The position numbers and the translations under genes were made by a program. A stretch of 64,000 bases of DNA from Microbispora corallina (GTDB lineage: Bacteria; Actinomycetota; Actinomycetes; Streptosporangiales; Streptosporangiaceae): positions 1-64,000 of the forward strand of contig NZ_BOOC01000001.1 in the NCBI RefSeq assembly GCF_016863035.1, written 5' to 3'. This document shows positions 25,260 to 34,872 of the stretch, piece by piece (within the stretch, counting starts at the first letter, position 1; every line of letters starts with the position of its first letter). The notes below the pieces were generated by a model, which saw nothing but the letters and a program-made list of their open reading frames with translations, was not told where the DNA came from and did no database searches.

Positions 25260-25907
25260 TCAGGAGCGCAGGTAGGCCAGCACGGCCAGGACCCGGCGGT
25301 GCTGGTCGCCGTCCTCGGCGTGCAGCCCGAGCTTGGCGAAGATGCTGCGGATGTGCTTTTCGACCGCGCCCTCGGTGACGACGAGGCGGCGGCCGATCGC
25401 CGGGTTCGACCGGCCCTCGGCCATGAGCCCGAGCACCTCCCGCTCGCGCGGGGTCAGCGACGCGAGCGGGTCGTCCCGCCGCCGGCGGACCATGAGCTGC
25501 GCCACGACCTGGGGGTCGAACACGGTCCCGCCGCCCGAGACCCGGCGCAGCCCCTCCATGAACTCCTCGACGTCCACCACGCGGTCCTTGAGCAGGTACC
25601 CCACCGCGCCGCGGGCGTCCGCCAGCAGGTCGTCGGCGTAGGAGACCTCGACGTACTGCGAGAGGATCAGCACGGGCGCGCCCGGGACCTTCTCCCTGGC
25701 CTCGACCGCGGCCCGCAGGCCCTCGTCGGTGAACGTGGGCGGCATCCGCACGTCGACCACGGACACGTCCGGCCGGTGCGCGACGACGGCGTCGACCAGG
25801 GCGTCCCCGGTGCCGGCCGTGGCCACGACCTCGCAGCCGAACTCCTCCAGCAGGCGGACGAGGCCCTCCCGGATCAGGACGGCGTCGTCGGCCACCACTA
25901 CGCGCAC
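25260..25907 (-). CDS. NarL/FixJ-family response regulator
   Basis: A 215-residue regulator. The receiver domain has the acidic pocket VVVADD, the phospho-acceptor Asp in VSVVDVRMPP, and the conserved Lys in YLLKDRV. The C-terminal LuxR-type HTH is SLTPREREVLGLMAEGRSN with VEKHIRSIFAKLGL. It starts with GTG and overlaps the upstream kinase gene by 10 bp, forming a two-component pair. Targets are not evident; a hairpin separates it from the LprG-P55 operon, which it faces. Confidence 0.92.
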   Translation of the reverse strand: MRVVVADDAVLIREGLVRLLEEFGCEVVATAGTGDALVDAVVAHRPDVSVVDVRMPPTFTDEGLRAAVEAREKVPGAPVLILSQYVEVSYADDLLADARGAVGYLLKDRVVDVEEFMEGLRRVSGGGTVFDPQVVAQLMVRRRRDDPLASLTPREREVLGLMAEGRSNPAIGRRLVVTEGAVEKHIRSIFAKLGLHAEDGDQHRRVLAVLAYLRS

Positions 25908-27145
25908 GGAACCTCCGCCGTGATCATCGTGGGCCCGCCCGACGGCGAGCTCACCGTCAGCTCCCCCTCGACCGCCCGCAGCCGGTCGGCGAGGCCGGAG
26001 AGCCCGTGTCCCTTGGCGACGTGCGCGCCGCCGACTCCATCATCCCCGATCGTCAGCAGCAGGCTGTCGCCGATCCTGGTGAGCGTGACCCAGCAGGACG
26101 TGGCCCGGCTGTGCTTGGCGACGTTGGTCAGCGCCTCGGCCGTCACGAAGTACACGGTGTTCTCGATCAGGGCGGGGTAGCGCTCGGCGGTCTGGACGTC
26201 CAGCTCGACCGGGACCGTGCAGCGGCCCGCGAGCGCGGCCAGGGCGGGGGCGAGGCCGCGGTCGGCCAGGATGGGTGGCGCGATGCCGCGCGACAGCGCC
26301 CGCAGCTCGTCCAGCGTCTCCCGGGTCGCGGTGATGGCCTGCCCGATCGTGGCGTGCGCCGCGGAGGCGTCCCGCTCCAGCTCGCGCTGGGCCCGCGACA
26401 GCTCCATGGCGAGGTGCACCAGCCGCTGCTGGGGCCCGTCGTGGATGTCGCGCTCCAGCCGGCGCAGGGCGTTGGCCTCGGCGTGGGCGGCGGCGTTGCG
26501 GCCCTCGGTCAGGTCCTCGATGCGCTCCTGAAGCTGGGCCACGCCGGTCAGCAGCGCCTTGCCCAGCGACGCCTGCAGCACCGCGCAGGCCCGGACGACC
26601 GGGTAGAGCGTGAGCGCGGCCACCACGCCCATCGCGACGTAGAAGACGCTGTCGATCAGGTACCCCCGGCCGAGCCCGAGCAGCTCGGGCAGGCCGTGGT
26701 TGCCGGGGATGTTCGAGAAGATCCAGCCGTACAGGGGGTAGGTCAGCGCGGAGACGGTCGTCGCCCACCAGGTCACGGCCACGCAGAACGTGGCGACCGC
26801 GACGGGGAAGACCACCAGGGCGTGCAGGGCGTCGAGCCAGGGCTGCCCCCCGGCCAGCGGCGTGAGCATCCGCCGGAACCACCTCGCGCCGTCCGGGGAC
26901 CGCGGGTACCGTGGCCGGACCGTGTCGACGCCGAGGACGGCGCGGATGCGGGCCCGCTCCACCTCGCCCATGCCCCGCGCGACGAGCAGGGTGAGGGCGA
27001 GGATCGGCACGCCGACCCAGACGACCAGCGTCCCGGCGCCCGCCGACAGGCCGGCCACGACGAGGCAGAACGTGACGGTCGCCAGGGGGAACCCGACGAG
27101 CAGGTAGGCCGTGTCACCGGCCAGGCGGGGCAGCAGTCGTCTCAT
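25898..27145 (-). CDS. Sensor histidine kinase (HisKA_3, DesK-like)
   Basis: A 415-residue membrane kinase. The N-terminal half has four or more hydrophobic segments in two pairs, typical of the sensor domain found with NarL-type partners. The phospho-acceptor His is in ERDIHDGPQQRLVHLAMEL (HisKA_3), and the ATP-binding domain shows EALTNVAKHS (N-box) and IGDDGVGGA (G1), with GHGLSGLADRL. It should autophosphorylate and pass the phosphate to the co-transcribed regulator. The signal is unknown. Confidence 0.9.
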   Translation of the reverse strand: MRRLLPRLAGDTAYLLVGFPLATVTFCLVVAGLSAGAGTLVVWVGVPILALTLLVARGMGEVERARIRAVLGVDTVRPRYPRSPDGARWFRRMLTPLAGGQPWLDALHALVVFPVAVATFCVAVTWWATTVSALTYPLYGWIFSNIPGNHGLPELLGLGRGYLIDSVFYVAMGVVAALTLYPVVRACAVLQASLGKALLTGVAQLQERIEDLTEGRNAAAHAEANALRRLERDIHDGPQQRLVHLAMELSRAQRELERDASAAHATIGQAITATRETLDELRALSRGIAPPILADRGLAPALAALAGRCTVPVELDVQTAERYPALIENTVYFVTAEALTNVAKHSRATSCWVTLTRIGDSLLLTIGDDGVGGAHVAKGHGLSGLADRLRAVEGELTVSSPSGGPTMITAEVPCA

Positions 27146-27235
27146 GTCGTCCACGGTATTGAGCGGCGGCCCGCCGATCGATCCCGCCGACGGCAGTCCC
27201 GGTGGTAGGGCAGGCCCTACCACCGGGTCCGTCCG

Positions 27236-28666
27236 CTACTTCTTCTTGCGCTTCTCGCGGATCTTCATGGTGACCTCGATCGGCGATCCGGCGAAGCCGA
27301 ACTCCTCGCGGATCCGCCGCTCGATGAAGCGCCGGTAGGTCTCCTCCAGGAAGCCCGAGGTGAACAGCACGAACTTGGGCGGCTCGACCGACGCCTCGGT
27401 GGCGAAAAGGATCTTGGGCTGCCTGCCGCCGCGCACCGGCGGCGGGGTGGCCTGCACCAGCTCGGTGAAGAACTGGTTGAGCCGGGACGTCGGCACCCGG
27501 GTGCCCCACGACTCCAGGGCCCGCTCGATCGCCGGGGCCAGCTTCTCGACGTGGCGCCCGGTCTTGGCGGAGATGTTGACGCGCAGCGCCCACGGCGTGC
27601 GGACGAGCTGGCGGTCGATCTCCTTCTCCAGGTAGTGGCGCCGGTCCTCGTCGACCAGGTCCCACTTGTTGAACGCCACGACCATGGCCCGGCCGGACTC
27701 GATGACCAGGCCGATGATCCGCAGGTCCTGCTCGGTCAGCACCTCGGAGGCGTCGATCAGCACGACCGCGACCTCCGACCGCTCCAGCGCCGCGCGGGTG
27801 CGCATGGCGGCGTAGAAGTCGGCGCCCTTCAGCTCCCGGTCGCGGCGGCGGATGCCGGCCGTGTCGACGAAGCGGTACGTCCGGCCGCCCAGGTCGATCA
27901 GCTCGTCGACCGGGTCGCGGGTGGTGCCCGCCACCGGGTCCACGAGCACCCGCTCCTCCCCCGCCAGCCGGTTGAGCAGCGACGACTTGCCCACGTTGGG
28001 CTTGCCCAGCAGGGCGATCCTGCGGGGGCCGCCACGCGCGCCGAACGTCTGCGGCGGCGTCTCGGGCAGCGCGTCCAGCACGATGTCGAGCAGGTCGCCG
28101 CTGGCCCGGCCGTGCAGGGCGGAGACGGGGTACGGCTCGCCCAGCCCGAGGGACCACAGCCCGGTCGCCTCCAGCTCCATCTGCTGGTTGTCGACCTTGT
28201 TGGCGGCCAGCACCACCGGCTTGCCGGCCCGGCGCAGCACGGCGCCCACGGCCTCGTCGGAGTCGGTCACGCCGACGCTCGCGTCGACCACGAAAAGGAT
28301 CACGTCGGCCAGCTCGGCCGCGATCTGCGCCTGCTCGGCGATGCGCAGCGCCATCCCGGTGGCGTCCGGGTCCCACCCGCCGGTGTCGACCAGCGTGAAC
28401 CGGCGGCCCCGCCAGGTGGCCTCGTAGGTGACGCGGTCGCGGGTCACGCCCGGGACGTCCTCGACGACCGCCTCGCGGCGGCCGATGATCCGGTTCACCA
28501 GCGTCGACTTGCCCACGTTGGGGCGCCCGACCACCGCGACGACCGGGAGCGGCCCCGCGTCGGGCTCCTGCTCGGCCTCGTCGCCGCCCAGATCCGCGAG
28601 CTCGGCCTCGATCCAGCCCGCGTCGTCGTCGTCGTAGTCCCCCGCCACGTCCACACCCTGCCTCAT
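27236..28666 (-). CDS. der: Ribosome-assembly GTPase Der (EngA)
   Basis: A 476-residue protein with two tandem GTPase domains, which is unique to Der. The P-loops are [16 protein letters not shown] (about residue 47) and [16 protein letters not shown] (about 220), with DTGGW and DTAGIRRR switch II motifs and NKVD and NKWD specificity motifs. A KH-like domain and a basic KRKKK tail follow. It acts in maturation of the 50S ribosomal subunit. The acidic N-terminal extension ([17 protein letters not shown]) is normal for actinobacteria. AGAGGAAG precedes the ATG. It lies downstream of cmk, as usual. Confidence 0.96.
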   Translation of the reverse strand: MRQGVDVAGDYDDDDAGWIEAELADLGGDEAEQEPDAGPLPVVAVVGRPNVGKSTLVNRIIGRREAVVEDVPGVTRDRVTYEATWRGRRFTLVDTGGWDPDATGMALRIAEQAQIAAELADVILFVVDASVGVTDSDEAVGAVLRRAGKPVVLAANKVDNQQMELEATGLWSLGLGEPYPVSALHGRASGDLLDIVLDALPETPPQTFGARGGPRRIALLGKPNVGKSSLLNRLAGEERVLVDPVAGTTRDPVDELIDLGGRTYRFVDTAGIRRRDRELKGADFYAAMRTRAALERSEVAVVLIDASEVLTEQDLRIIGLVIESGRAMVVAFNKWDLVDEDRRHYLEKEIDRQLVRTPWALRVNISAKTGRHVEKLAPAIERALESWGTRVPTSRLNQFFTELVQATPPPVRGGRQPKILFATEASVEPPKFVLFTSGFLEETYRRFIERRIREEFGFAGSPIEVTMKIREKRKKK

Positions 28667-28769
28667 CGGCTGCTTCCTCTTTCCCGGCGTCCCGCCGGTC
28701 TCCCGGCGCCGGTCGGCCGTCCCGCTGGTCCGCGGGCCCGCCGGCGCCCTGGCCGTACGCCCGGAGGCG

Positions 28770-29438
28770 TCAGGTCCGCTCCTTCACCAGCCGCAGCACC
28801 TCGGCGATCACCTCGTCGAGGTCGAGCGGGGTGGTGTCCAGCTCCACGGCGTCGGCCGCCTTGGCGAGGGGATCGATCGTGCGGGTCGAGTCGAGGGCGT
28901 CGCGCCGCGCCATCGCGGCCCGCTGCGCCTCAACCGTGGTCCCGGCGAGCTCGGCCGTACGGCGGACGGCGCGGGCCTCGGCGCTGGCCGTCAGGTACAC
29001 CTTCACCGGCGCGTCCGGGGCGACCACGGTGCCGATGTCGCGTCCCTCCACGACGATCCCCCCGGACGGGAGGGCCGCGGCGATGATCTCGCGCTGGAGG
29101 TCCACGAGCCGCCTGCGCACCTCGGGGACCGCGCTCACCGCGGAGACGGCGCCGGTCACCTCCGAGCCGCGGATGGGTCCGGAGACGTCGGCGCCGTCGA
29201 CGGCGATGCCCGGGGAGTCGGGGTCGGTGCCCACCGTGAGCGCCGGCTCACCCGCCCGCGCCGCGATCGTCGCGGCGTCGGCGAGGTCGACGCCCCGCTG
29301 GAGCATCCACCACGTCACGGCGCGGTACATCGCGCCCGTGTCGAGGTATCGCAGGCCGAGCGCCCGGGCGACGCCGCGCGACGCGCTCGACTTGCCCGAC
29401 CCCGAGGGACCGTCCATGGCGACGACCAGACCTGACAC
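28770..29438 (-). CDS. cmk: Cytidylate kinase
   Basis: A 222-residue CMP kinase. The P-loop [17 protein letters not shown] is followed by [16 protein letters not shown], the CMP-binding loop, and [32 protein letters not shown]. It phosphorylates CMP and dCMP with ATP in pyrimidine salvage. A GTG start follows GAAGGAG. In many actinobacteria tyrA lies just upstream of cmk; here more than 25 kb of other genes separate the two. Confidence 0.95.
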   Translation of the reverse strand: MSGLVVAMDGPSGSGKSSASRGVARALGLRYLDTGAMYRAVTWWMLQRGVDLADAATIAARAGEPALTVGTDPDSPGIAVDGADVSGPIRGSEVTGAVSAVSAVPEVRRRLVDLQREIIAAALPSGGIVVEGRDIGTVVAPDAPVKVYLTASAEARAVRRTAELAGTTVEAQRAAMARRDALDSTRTIDPLAKAADAVELDTTPLDLDEVIAEVLRLVKERT

Positions 29439-29539
29439 CGGCTGTCTCCTTCTCCCTGCGCGCCCGCCTTCGAGCTGTCGCCCTTGAGGCTACCGGGAGT
29501 CGGGACGCGGCCGGGCATCGGCGGCCGGGCCGGGGACGG

Positions 29540-31006
29540 TCAGGAGAAGATCCCCGGCCCGGGGGTCAGGATGCGGCCGGGGTCGTACCTGGCCTTGCGG
29601 CGCAGCAGGTCGGGCCACCGCTCGCCGTACTGGGCCCGCCAGTCGTCCCCGGTGAAGTCGAGGGAGCCGATGGGGTAGCGGGTGCCGCCGAGCGCCCTGG
29701 CCTTGTCGTACAGGCGCCGGTTGCGGTCGAGCATCTCGGCGGCGAAGGCGGGGTCGGGCCCGGGGGCCGGGGAGGAGGTGAGGACGTCGAACAGGTAGAC
29801 GAACTCGCTGTTCCCCGGCGGGATGCGGAAGAAGGGCCGGGTCAGCTTCGACCGCCGCTGGGGGAAGACGAAGCCGATGCCGGTGGGCGGGCCGAAGTCG
29901 CGGGCCGTGAGCGTCGGCACCACCTCGGAGACGTACCCCTGGGCCGTCTCGCCCGGGAGGATCACGTCGAACCAGGGCTTGAGCAGGTCGTCCCAGGCGT
30001 ACTGCCGCCGCCAGCCGTCGATGACCCGGTCGTACCGCTCCACCCACTCCAGGTAGGTGGAGTCGACCACGGCGGCCGAGGAGGCGGGCGCGCTCAGCCC
30101 GCGCAGCAGGCGCCCGTCGTCCGGCGCCCGGCCGTCGTCGTAGAAGACGACGCCGTTGAGCTGGTAGACGACCGTCTTGCCGTCGGGCGCGAACATCAGG
30201 ATGTAGGCGCCGTCGAGCTCCCGCCGCTCCAGCAGCACGTGCAGGTCGGCCCAGACGCGGGCGGTGTCGGTGGTCGGGTACTGCAGCAGGTAGTTGCGGG
30301 CCCGCCCGCGGGCGGGCACCAGGTCGATCGTGGCCCGGGTGATCACGCCGCACTGGCCGAGGCCGCCCAGCATCACCTCGAACAGGTCGCGCTCCCTGTC
30401 GGGGGAGCATCGGTGAAGCCGGCCGTCGCCCGTGACCACGTCCAGCTCGCGGACGTGGTCGATCTGCAGGCCGAGCTCGTTCTGCGCGGGGAAGCCGCCG
30501 ACCGACAGCGTGCCGCCGACCGACAGGCCGACGTACGTCGTGAACAGCGGCGGCGTGAGCCCGCGGGCGGCGGCCGCGTGGGCCGCCTCCCGCCACAGCA
30601 CGCCGGAGTCGACGCTGATGGAGTCGGCGCCGACCGAGTGGATCGCGGCCAGCGACCGGTTCTCGATGATGAGGCCGTCGGTGAGGCCCTGACCGTGGGT
30701 GGAGTGCCCCTGGCCGCGGGTGGCCACCGGGATGCGGTGCTCGCGGCAGAAGGCGATCATCTTCTGCACGTCGCGGACGGAGCCGGGCCGCAGCACCGCG
30801 CGCGGCAGGCGCCTGACGATCCTGCCGAGGTCGCGGCCGTCGGCCTGCCGGGTGGGGAGGTCGGTGAGCAGGACGCCGTCCAGGTGGGGGATCCGCTGGA
30901 CGCTCCGGGAGCCGGTGCTGGTCGCCCAGGCCCGGGTGGTGGGGTCGAAGCCGACAATGAGGGCGCTCGCCCCGAGAGTGCCGAGAAATCGTCGTCGTGT
31001 AACCAC
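29540..31006 (-). CDS. Tat-exported FAD-dependent oxidoreductase (cytokinin-dehydrogenase-like)
   Basis: A 488-residue flavoprotein. The N-terminus TRRRFLGTLGASALIVGF is a twin-arginine signal. The FAD-binding domain of the p-cresol methylhydroxylase/BBE fold includes ATRGQGHSTHGQGLTDG, where the His is the likely covalent FAD attachment, and SVGGTLSVGGFPAQN. The C-terminal half (WFDVILPG, GFVFPQRRS, YDPGRILTPGPG) resembles the cytokinin-binding substrate domain. The GTG at 31006 has a TAGCGT -10 seven bases upstream on its strand, fitting a leaderless start. It follows accA, so it may oxidise the product of this locus outside the cell. Substrate unknown. Confidence 0.85.
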   Translation of the reverse strand: MVTRRRFLGTLGASALIVGFDPTTRAWATSTGSRSVQRIPHLDGVLLTDLPTRQADGRDLGRIVRRLPRAVLRPGSVRDVQKMIAFCREHRIPVATRGQGHSTHGQGLTDGLIIENRSLAAIHSVGADSISVDSGVLWREAAHAAAARGLTPPLFTTYVGLSVGGTLSVGGFPAQNELGLQIDHVRELDVVTGDGRLHRCSPDRERDLFEVMLGGLGQCGVITRATIDLVPARGRARNYLLQYPTTDTARVWADLHVLLERRELDGAYILMFAPDGKTVVYQLNGVVFYDDGRAPDDGRLLRGLSAPASSAAVVDSTYLEWVERYDRVIDGWRRQYAWDDLLKPWFDVILPGETAQGYVSEVVPTLTARDFGPPTGIGFVFPQRRSKLTRPFFRIPPGNSEFVYLFDVLTSSPAPGPDPAFAAEMLDRNRRLYDKARALGGTRYPIGSLDFTGDDWRAQYGERWPDLLRRKARYDPGRILTPGPGIFS

Positions 31007-31013
31007 GTCTGGG

Positions 31014-31019
31014 ACGCTA
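31014..31019 (-). promoter_or_regulatory. -10 element of a leaderless promoter (FAD oxidase)
   Basis: On the minus strand TAGCGT lies exactly 7 nt before the GTG start at 31006, within the 60-bp gap after accA. Confidence 0.45.
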
Positions 31020-31066
31020 GTGATCGCCCCGAAGCCGGAACAACGCGCCTTTCGTGACATTGCGGA

Positions 31067-32821
31067 TCACACGTCCAGCGTGCACAGGACCTCGCCGTTG
31101 GCGACGGCCTGGCCCACCTTCACGGCCAGCCCCGCGACCCGGCCCGCCCGGTGCGCGAACATCGGCTGCTCCATCTTCATGGCCTCCAGGACGAACAGCA
31201 GCTCCCCCTCCTCGGCCGCCTCGCCGTCCTCCTTGAGGATCTTCACGATCGTGCCCTGCATGGGGCTCACGACCGCGCCCTCGGCCGCCGGGGCCCCGCG
31301 GCCCCCGCCGCCCCGCCGGGACGTCCTCCGCGCGGCGGGGGCCCTCCCCGCGGGCGCGGGCGCGGCGGCGCCGAGGCCCGCCGGCAGCACGACCTCCACC
31401 CGGCGCCCGTCCACCTCCAGCACGACGGTCTCGGTGCCGGCGACGGCGCCGGCCTCCCCCGGCGGCCCGGCGAACGGCTCGATCCCGCCGGCGAACTCCG
31501 TCTCGATCCACTGGGTGTGGACCTCCAGGTCGAAGGCGAACGCCGGGTCGTCCACCACGGCCCGGTGGAACGGCAGCGTGGTCGGCAGCCCGCCGATCTC
31601 GAACTCGGCGAGCGCGCGGCGGGCCCGGGCGAGGGCCTGCTCCCGGTCGCGCCCGGTCACGATCAGCTTGGCCAGCAGCGAGTCGAACGCCTGGCCGACG
31701 GTCGTGCCCTCCACGACTCCGGAGTCCAGGCGGACCCCCGGGCCGGCCGGCGGCCGCCAGCGGGTCACCGTGCCCGGGGACGGCAGGAAGTTCCGCCCCG
31801 GGTCCTCGCCGTTGAGCCGGAACTCGATCGAGTGGCCGCGCACCTCGGGGTCGCCGTAGCCGAGCCGCTCCCCCGCCGCGATCCGGAACATCTCCCGGAC
31901 CAGGTCGATGCCGGTGACCTCCTCGCTCACCGGGTGCTCCACCTGGAGGCGGGTGTTGACCTCCAGGAACGACACCAGGCCGTCCCGGGCCACGAGGAAC
32001 TCGCAGGTGCCGGCCCCGACGTACCCGGCCTCGCGCAGGATGGCCTTGGAGCTGTCGTACAGGACGCGCAGCTGGCCGGGGGTGAGGAACGGCGCGGGGG
32101 CCTCCTCGACCAGCTTCTGGTGGCGACGCTGCAGCGAGCAGTCGCGGGTGGAGACCACGACGACCTCGCCGTGCGCGTCGGCCAGGCACTGGGTCTCGAC
32201 GTGCCGGGGACGGTCGAGGTACCGCTCGGCGAAGCACTCCCCCCTCCCGAAGGCGGCGACCGCCTCCCGCACGGCGCTCTCGTACAGCTCCGGGATCTCC
32301 TCCAGCGTGCGGGCGACCTTGAGGCCCCGGCCGCCGCCGCCGTACGCGGCCTTGATGGCGACGGGCAGGCCGTGCCGCTCGGCGAAGGCCACCACCTCAG
32401 CGGCGCCGGAGACCGGGCCGGGGGTGCCCGGGGCGAGCGGCGCGCCCACCCGCGTGGCGATCCGCCGCGCCGACACCTTGTCGCCCAGCTCCATGATCAC
32501 GGCGGGCGGCGGGCCGATCCAGGTCAGCCCCGCGTCGATCACCGCCTGGGCGAAGTCGGCGTTCTCCGACAGGAACCCCCAGCCCGGATGGACGGCGTCC
32601 GCGCCCGACTTCAGCGCCGCGTCGAGCACCTTCCCCACGTCGAGGTAGCTGGTGGCGGGGGTGTCCCCGCCCAGGGCGAACGCCTCCCCCGCCAGTCGCA
32701 CGTGGGGAGCGCCGGCGTCCGGCGCCGCGTACACGGCGACGCTGTCGAGCCCCGCGTCCCGGCAGCCCCGGACCAGCCGGACCGCCACCTCGCCCCGGTT
32801 GGCGATCAGCACCTTGCGCAC
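31067..32821 (-). CDS. Acyl-CoA carboxylase alpha subunit (biotin carboxylase + BCCP)
   Basis: A 584-residue subunit. The biotin carboxylase domain starts [17 protein letters not shown] and has ATP-grasp motifs [13 protein letters not shown] and [15 protein letters not shown]. The biotin carrier domain is at the C-terminus, with EAMKMEQP holding the biotinylated Lys about 35 residues before its end. Such AccA-type proteins pair with a carboxyltransferase beta subunit and a small epsilon subunit to make malonyl-CoA or methylmalonyl-CoA. Here all three lie in one operon. GAGAGGAG precedes the GTG start. An Ala/Pro/Arg-rich linker joins the two domains. Confidence 0.95.
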   Translation of the reverse strand: MRKVLIANRGEVAVRLVRGCRDAGLDSVAVYAAPDAGAPHVRLAGEAFALGGDTPATSYLDVGKVLDAALKSGADAVHPGWGFLSENADFAQAVIDAGLTWIGPPPAVIMELGDKVSARRIATRVGAPLAPGTPGPVSGAAEVVAFAERHGLPVAIKAAYGGGGRGLKVARTLEEIPELYESAVREAVAAFGRGECFAERYLDRPRHVETQCLADAHGEVVVVSTRDCSLQRRHQKLVEEAPAPFLTPGQLRVLYDSSKAILREAGYVGAGTCEFLVARDGLVSFLEVNTRLQVEHPVSEEVTGIDLVREMFRIAAGERLGYGDPEVRGHSIEFRLNGEDPGRNFLPSPGTVTRWRPPAGPGVRLDSGVVEGTTVGQAFDSLLAKLIVTGRDREQALARARRALAEFEIGGLPTTLPFHRAVVDDPAFAFDLEVHTQWIETEFAGGIEPFAGPPGEAGAVAGTETVVLEVDGRRVEVVLPAGLGAAAPAPAGRAPAARRTSRRGGGGRGAPAAEGAVVSPMQGTIVKILKEDGEAAEEGELLFVLEAMKMEQPMFAHRAGRVAGLAVKVGQAVANGEVLCTLDV

Positions 32822-32867
32822 CGCGTCTCCTCTCGGGTCTCCCCCTCGGACCGCCCGGTGACGGCGG

Positions 32868-33092
32868 TCACCACCACGTCTCCCGGTCCAGCCGCCAGCC
32901 GGCCTCCACCGACCAGCGGGGGCGGGGAGCGGGCCGCTCGGGCTCCCGGCCCTCCCGCGCCCGCCCGGACGCGGCCAGCACGGCCAGGACGGCGGCCAGC
33001 TGCTCGTCGGTCGGGGCGCCGCGCACGACCGCCGCAGGCTCGCGCACGACCGGCACGGGCTCGCGCCCGTCCGGCGCCGTCGCCGCGCTCAT
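32868..33092 (-). CDS. Acyl-CoA carboxylase epsilon subunit
   Basis: A 74-residue protein. Its start overlaps the accB stop (ATGA) and it precedes accA, the usual place for epsilon subunits. The sequence matches the pattern of AccE/PccE proteins: a variable N-terminus, then [15 protein letters not shown], and a C-terminal [15 protein letters not shown] with conserved Trp residues. These small subunits strengthen the alpha-beta complex in actinobacteria. Confidence 0.88.
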   Translation of the reverse strand: MSAATAPDGREPVPVVREPAAVVRGAPTDEQLAAVLAVLAASGRAREGREPERPAPRPRWSVEAGWRLDRETWW

Positions 33093-34684
33093 GCCGGGGG
33101 GTTGGCGTGCTTGCGGTGCGGCAGCACGGCCTGCTTGCCCCGGAGCGTGGCGAGGGCGCCGGCCAGCACCCTCCGGGTGTCCCTCGGGTCGATCACGTCG
33201 TCCACCAGGCCGCGCTCGACCGCGTAGTACGGGTGCATGAGCTCGGCCCGGTACTCGTCGATCAACTTGGCCCGGGTGGTCTCCGGCTCGGCCGCGGCGG
33301 CGATCTCCTTCCGGAAGATCACGTTCGCGGCGGCGTCCGCGCCCATGACCGCGATCTCGTTGGTCGGCCACGCGAACGACAGGTCGGCGCCGATCGAGCG
33401 GGAGTCCATGACGATGTACGCCCCGCCGTACGCCTTGCGGACGATCATCTGGATCCGCGGGACGGTGGCGGCGCAGTAGGCGTGCAGCAGCTTGGCGCCG
33501 TGCCGGATGACCCCGCCGTGCTCCTGGTCCGTGCCCGGCAGGAAGCCCGGCACGTCGACGAACGTCACCAGCGGGATGTTGAACGCGTCGCACATCTGCA
33601 CGAACCGCGCCGCCTTCTCCGAGGCGTGGATGTCGAGCACACCGGCCATCGACATCGGCTGGTTGGCGATGACGCCCACCACGTGCCCGTCGATCCGGGC
33701 CAGCGCGCAGATCACGTTGGCGGCCCACCGCTCGGAGAACTCCAGGAACTCGCCGTCGTCGACGATCTCCCCGACGACCTCGCGCATGTCGTACGGACGG
33801 CCGGCCTCGGCGGGCACGATGTCGAGCAGGGCCTCGCAGCGCCGGTCGGGCGGGTCGAGCGTCGGCGCGACCGGGGGGCTCTCCAGGTTGCTGGCGGGCA
33901 GCAGCGAGACGAGATACCGCACGTCCTCCAGGCAGCTCGTCTCGTCGTCGTGGACGAACGTGGCAACGCCCGAGCGGGTGGCGTGCACGTCGGCGCCGCC
34001 CAGGCCGTCCTGGCTGATCCGCTCGCCGGTGACCGCCTCCACCACGTCGGGGCCGGTGATGAACATCTGCGAGGTCTCGCGGACCATGAACACCACGTCG
34101 GTGAGCGCCGGGGCGTAGGACGCGCCGCCCGCGCATGGGCCGAGCATCACGCTGATCTGCGGGATCACGCCGGAGGCGCGGACGGTCCGCTGGAAGATGC
34201 CGCCGTAGCCCGCCAGGCCGGTCACGCCCTCCTGGATGCGGGCGCCGGCGCCGTCGTTGAGGCTGATGAGGGGGGCCCGGGCGGCGTACGCCAGGTCCAT
34301 CACCTTGTGGATCTTCTGGGCGTGCGCCTCCCCGAGGGAGCCGCCGAACACGCGGAAGTCGTGGGCGTAGACGAACACCCTGCGCCCGTCGATCGTGCCC
34401 CACCCGGTGACGACGCCGTCGCCGTACGGGCGGCGCTGCTCCATGCCGAACCCGGTCGCCCGGTGCCGGCGGAAGCCCTCGATCTCGGTGAACGAGCCGG
34501 GGTCGAGCAGGATCTCCAGGCGTTCGTGCACGGTGAGCTTCCCCCGTGCGTGCTGCGCCTCCGTCGCCCGCGCGCCCGGCCCATCGGCCAGCCGCCCGCG
34601 CATCCGGTCCAGCTCGGCGACCCGGCCCCGCATGGACGCGGGCGGGTCTTCGGCCACGACTTTCCTGTCGTCGAGCAGTGTCAT
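33089..34684 (-). CDS. Acyl-CoA carboxylase carboxyltransferase (beta) subunit
   Basis: A 531-residue carboxyltransferase with the N- and C-terminal crotonase-like halves of the AccB/PccB family. Visible motifs are GKLTVHERLEILLDPGSF at the N-terminus, GGIFQRTVRASGVIPQIS with the acyl-CoA oxyanion glycines, and VPGFLPGTDQEHGGVIRHGAKLLHA with KAYGGAYIVMDS in the second half. It moves the carboxyl group from biotin to the acyl-CoA. A residue that sets acetyl versus propionyl preference lies near 420 and cannot be judged safely here. It diverges from the luciferase-like gene. Confidence 0.95.
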   Translation of the reverse strand: MTLLDDRKVVAEDPPASMRGRVAELDRMRGRLADGPGARATEAQHARGKLTVHERLEILLDPGSFTEIEGFRRHRATGFGMEQRRPYGDGVVTGWGTIDGRRVFVYAHDFRVFGGSLGEAHAQKIHKVMDLAYAARAPLISLNDGAGARIQEGVTGLAGYGGIFQRTVRASGVIPQISVMLGPCAGGASYAPALTDVVFMVRETSQMFITGPDVVEAVTGERISQDGLGGADVHATRSGVATFVHDDETSCLEDVRYLVSLLPASNLESPPVAPTLDPPDRRCEALLDIVPAEAGRPYDMREVVGEIVDDGEFLEFSERWAANVICALARIDGHVVGVIANQPMSMAGVLDIHASEKAARFVQMCDAFNIPLVTFVDVPGFLPGTDQEHGGVIRHGAKLLHAYCAATVPRIQMIVRKAYGGAYIVMDSRSIGADLSFAWPTNEIAVMGADAAANVIFRKEIAAAAEPETTRAKLIDEYRAELMHPYYAVERGLVDDVIDPRDTRRVLAGALATLRGKQAVLPHRKHANPPA

Positions 34685-34759
34685 TCGCGAAGGCCTTTCG
34701 ACAATTCATCCGGGCATTCGCTGGAATGATTTCAAGAAGGGCCGCCGGGGCAAAGGAGA

Positions 34760-34797
34760 GTCACCCCTAGGAGGCATGCGCATATGTCTTAGGTGAC
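34760..34797. promoter_or_regulatory. Inverted repeat in the accB / LLM divergent promoter
   Basis: GTCACC (34760-34765) and GGTGAC (34792-34797) enclose a segment holding GCATGC and CATATG. It lies in the 188-bp gap between divergent accB and the luciferase-like gene and may bind a shared regulator. Confidence 0.35.
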
Positions 34798-34872
34798 ATG
34801 GCCCGCGACTCCGCGGAATGATGGGATCGACGCTGTGGAGAACACTGCCCGCAATACAGGAGGAGCCCCGTC

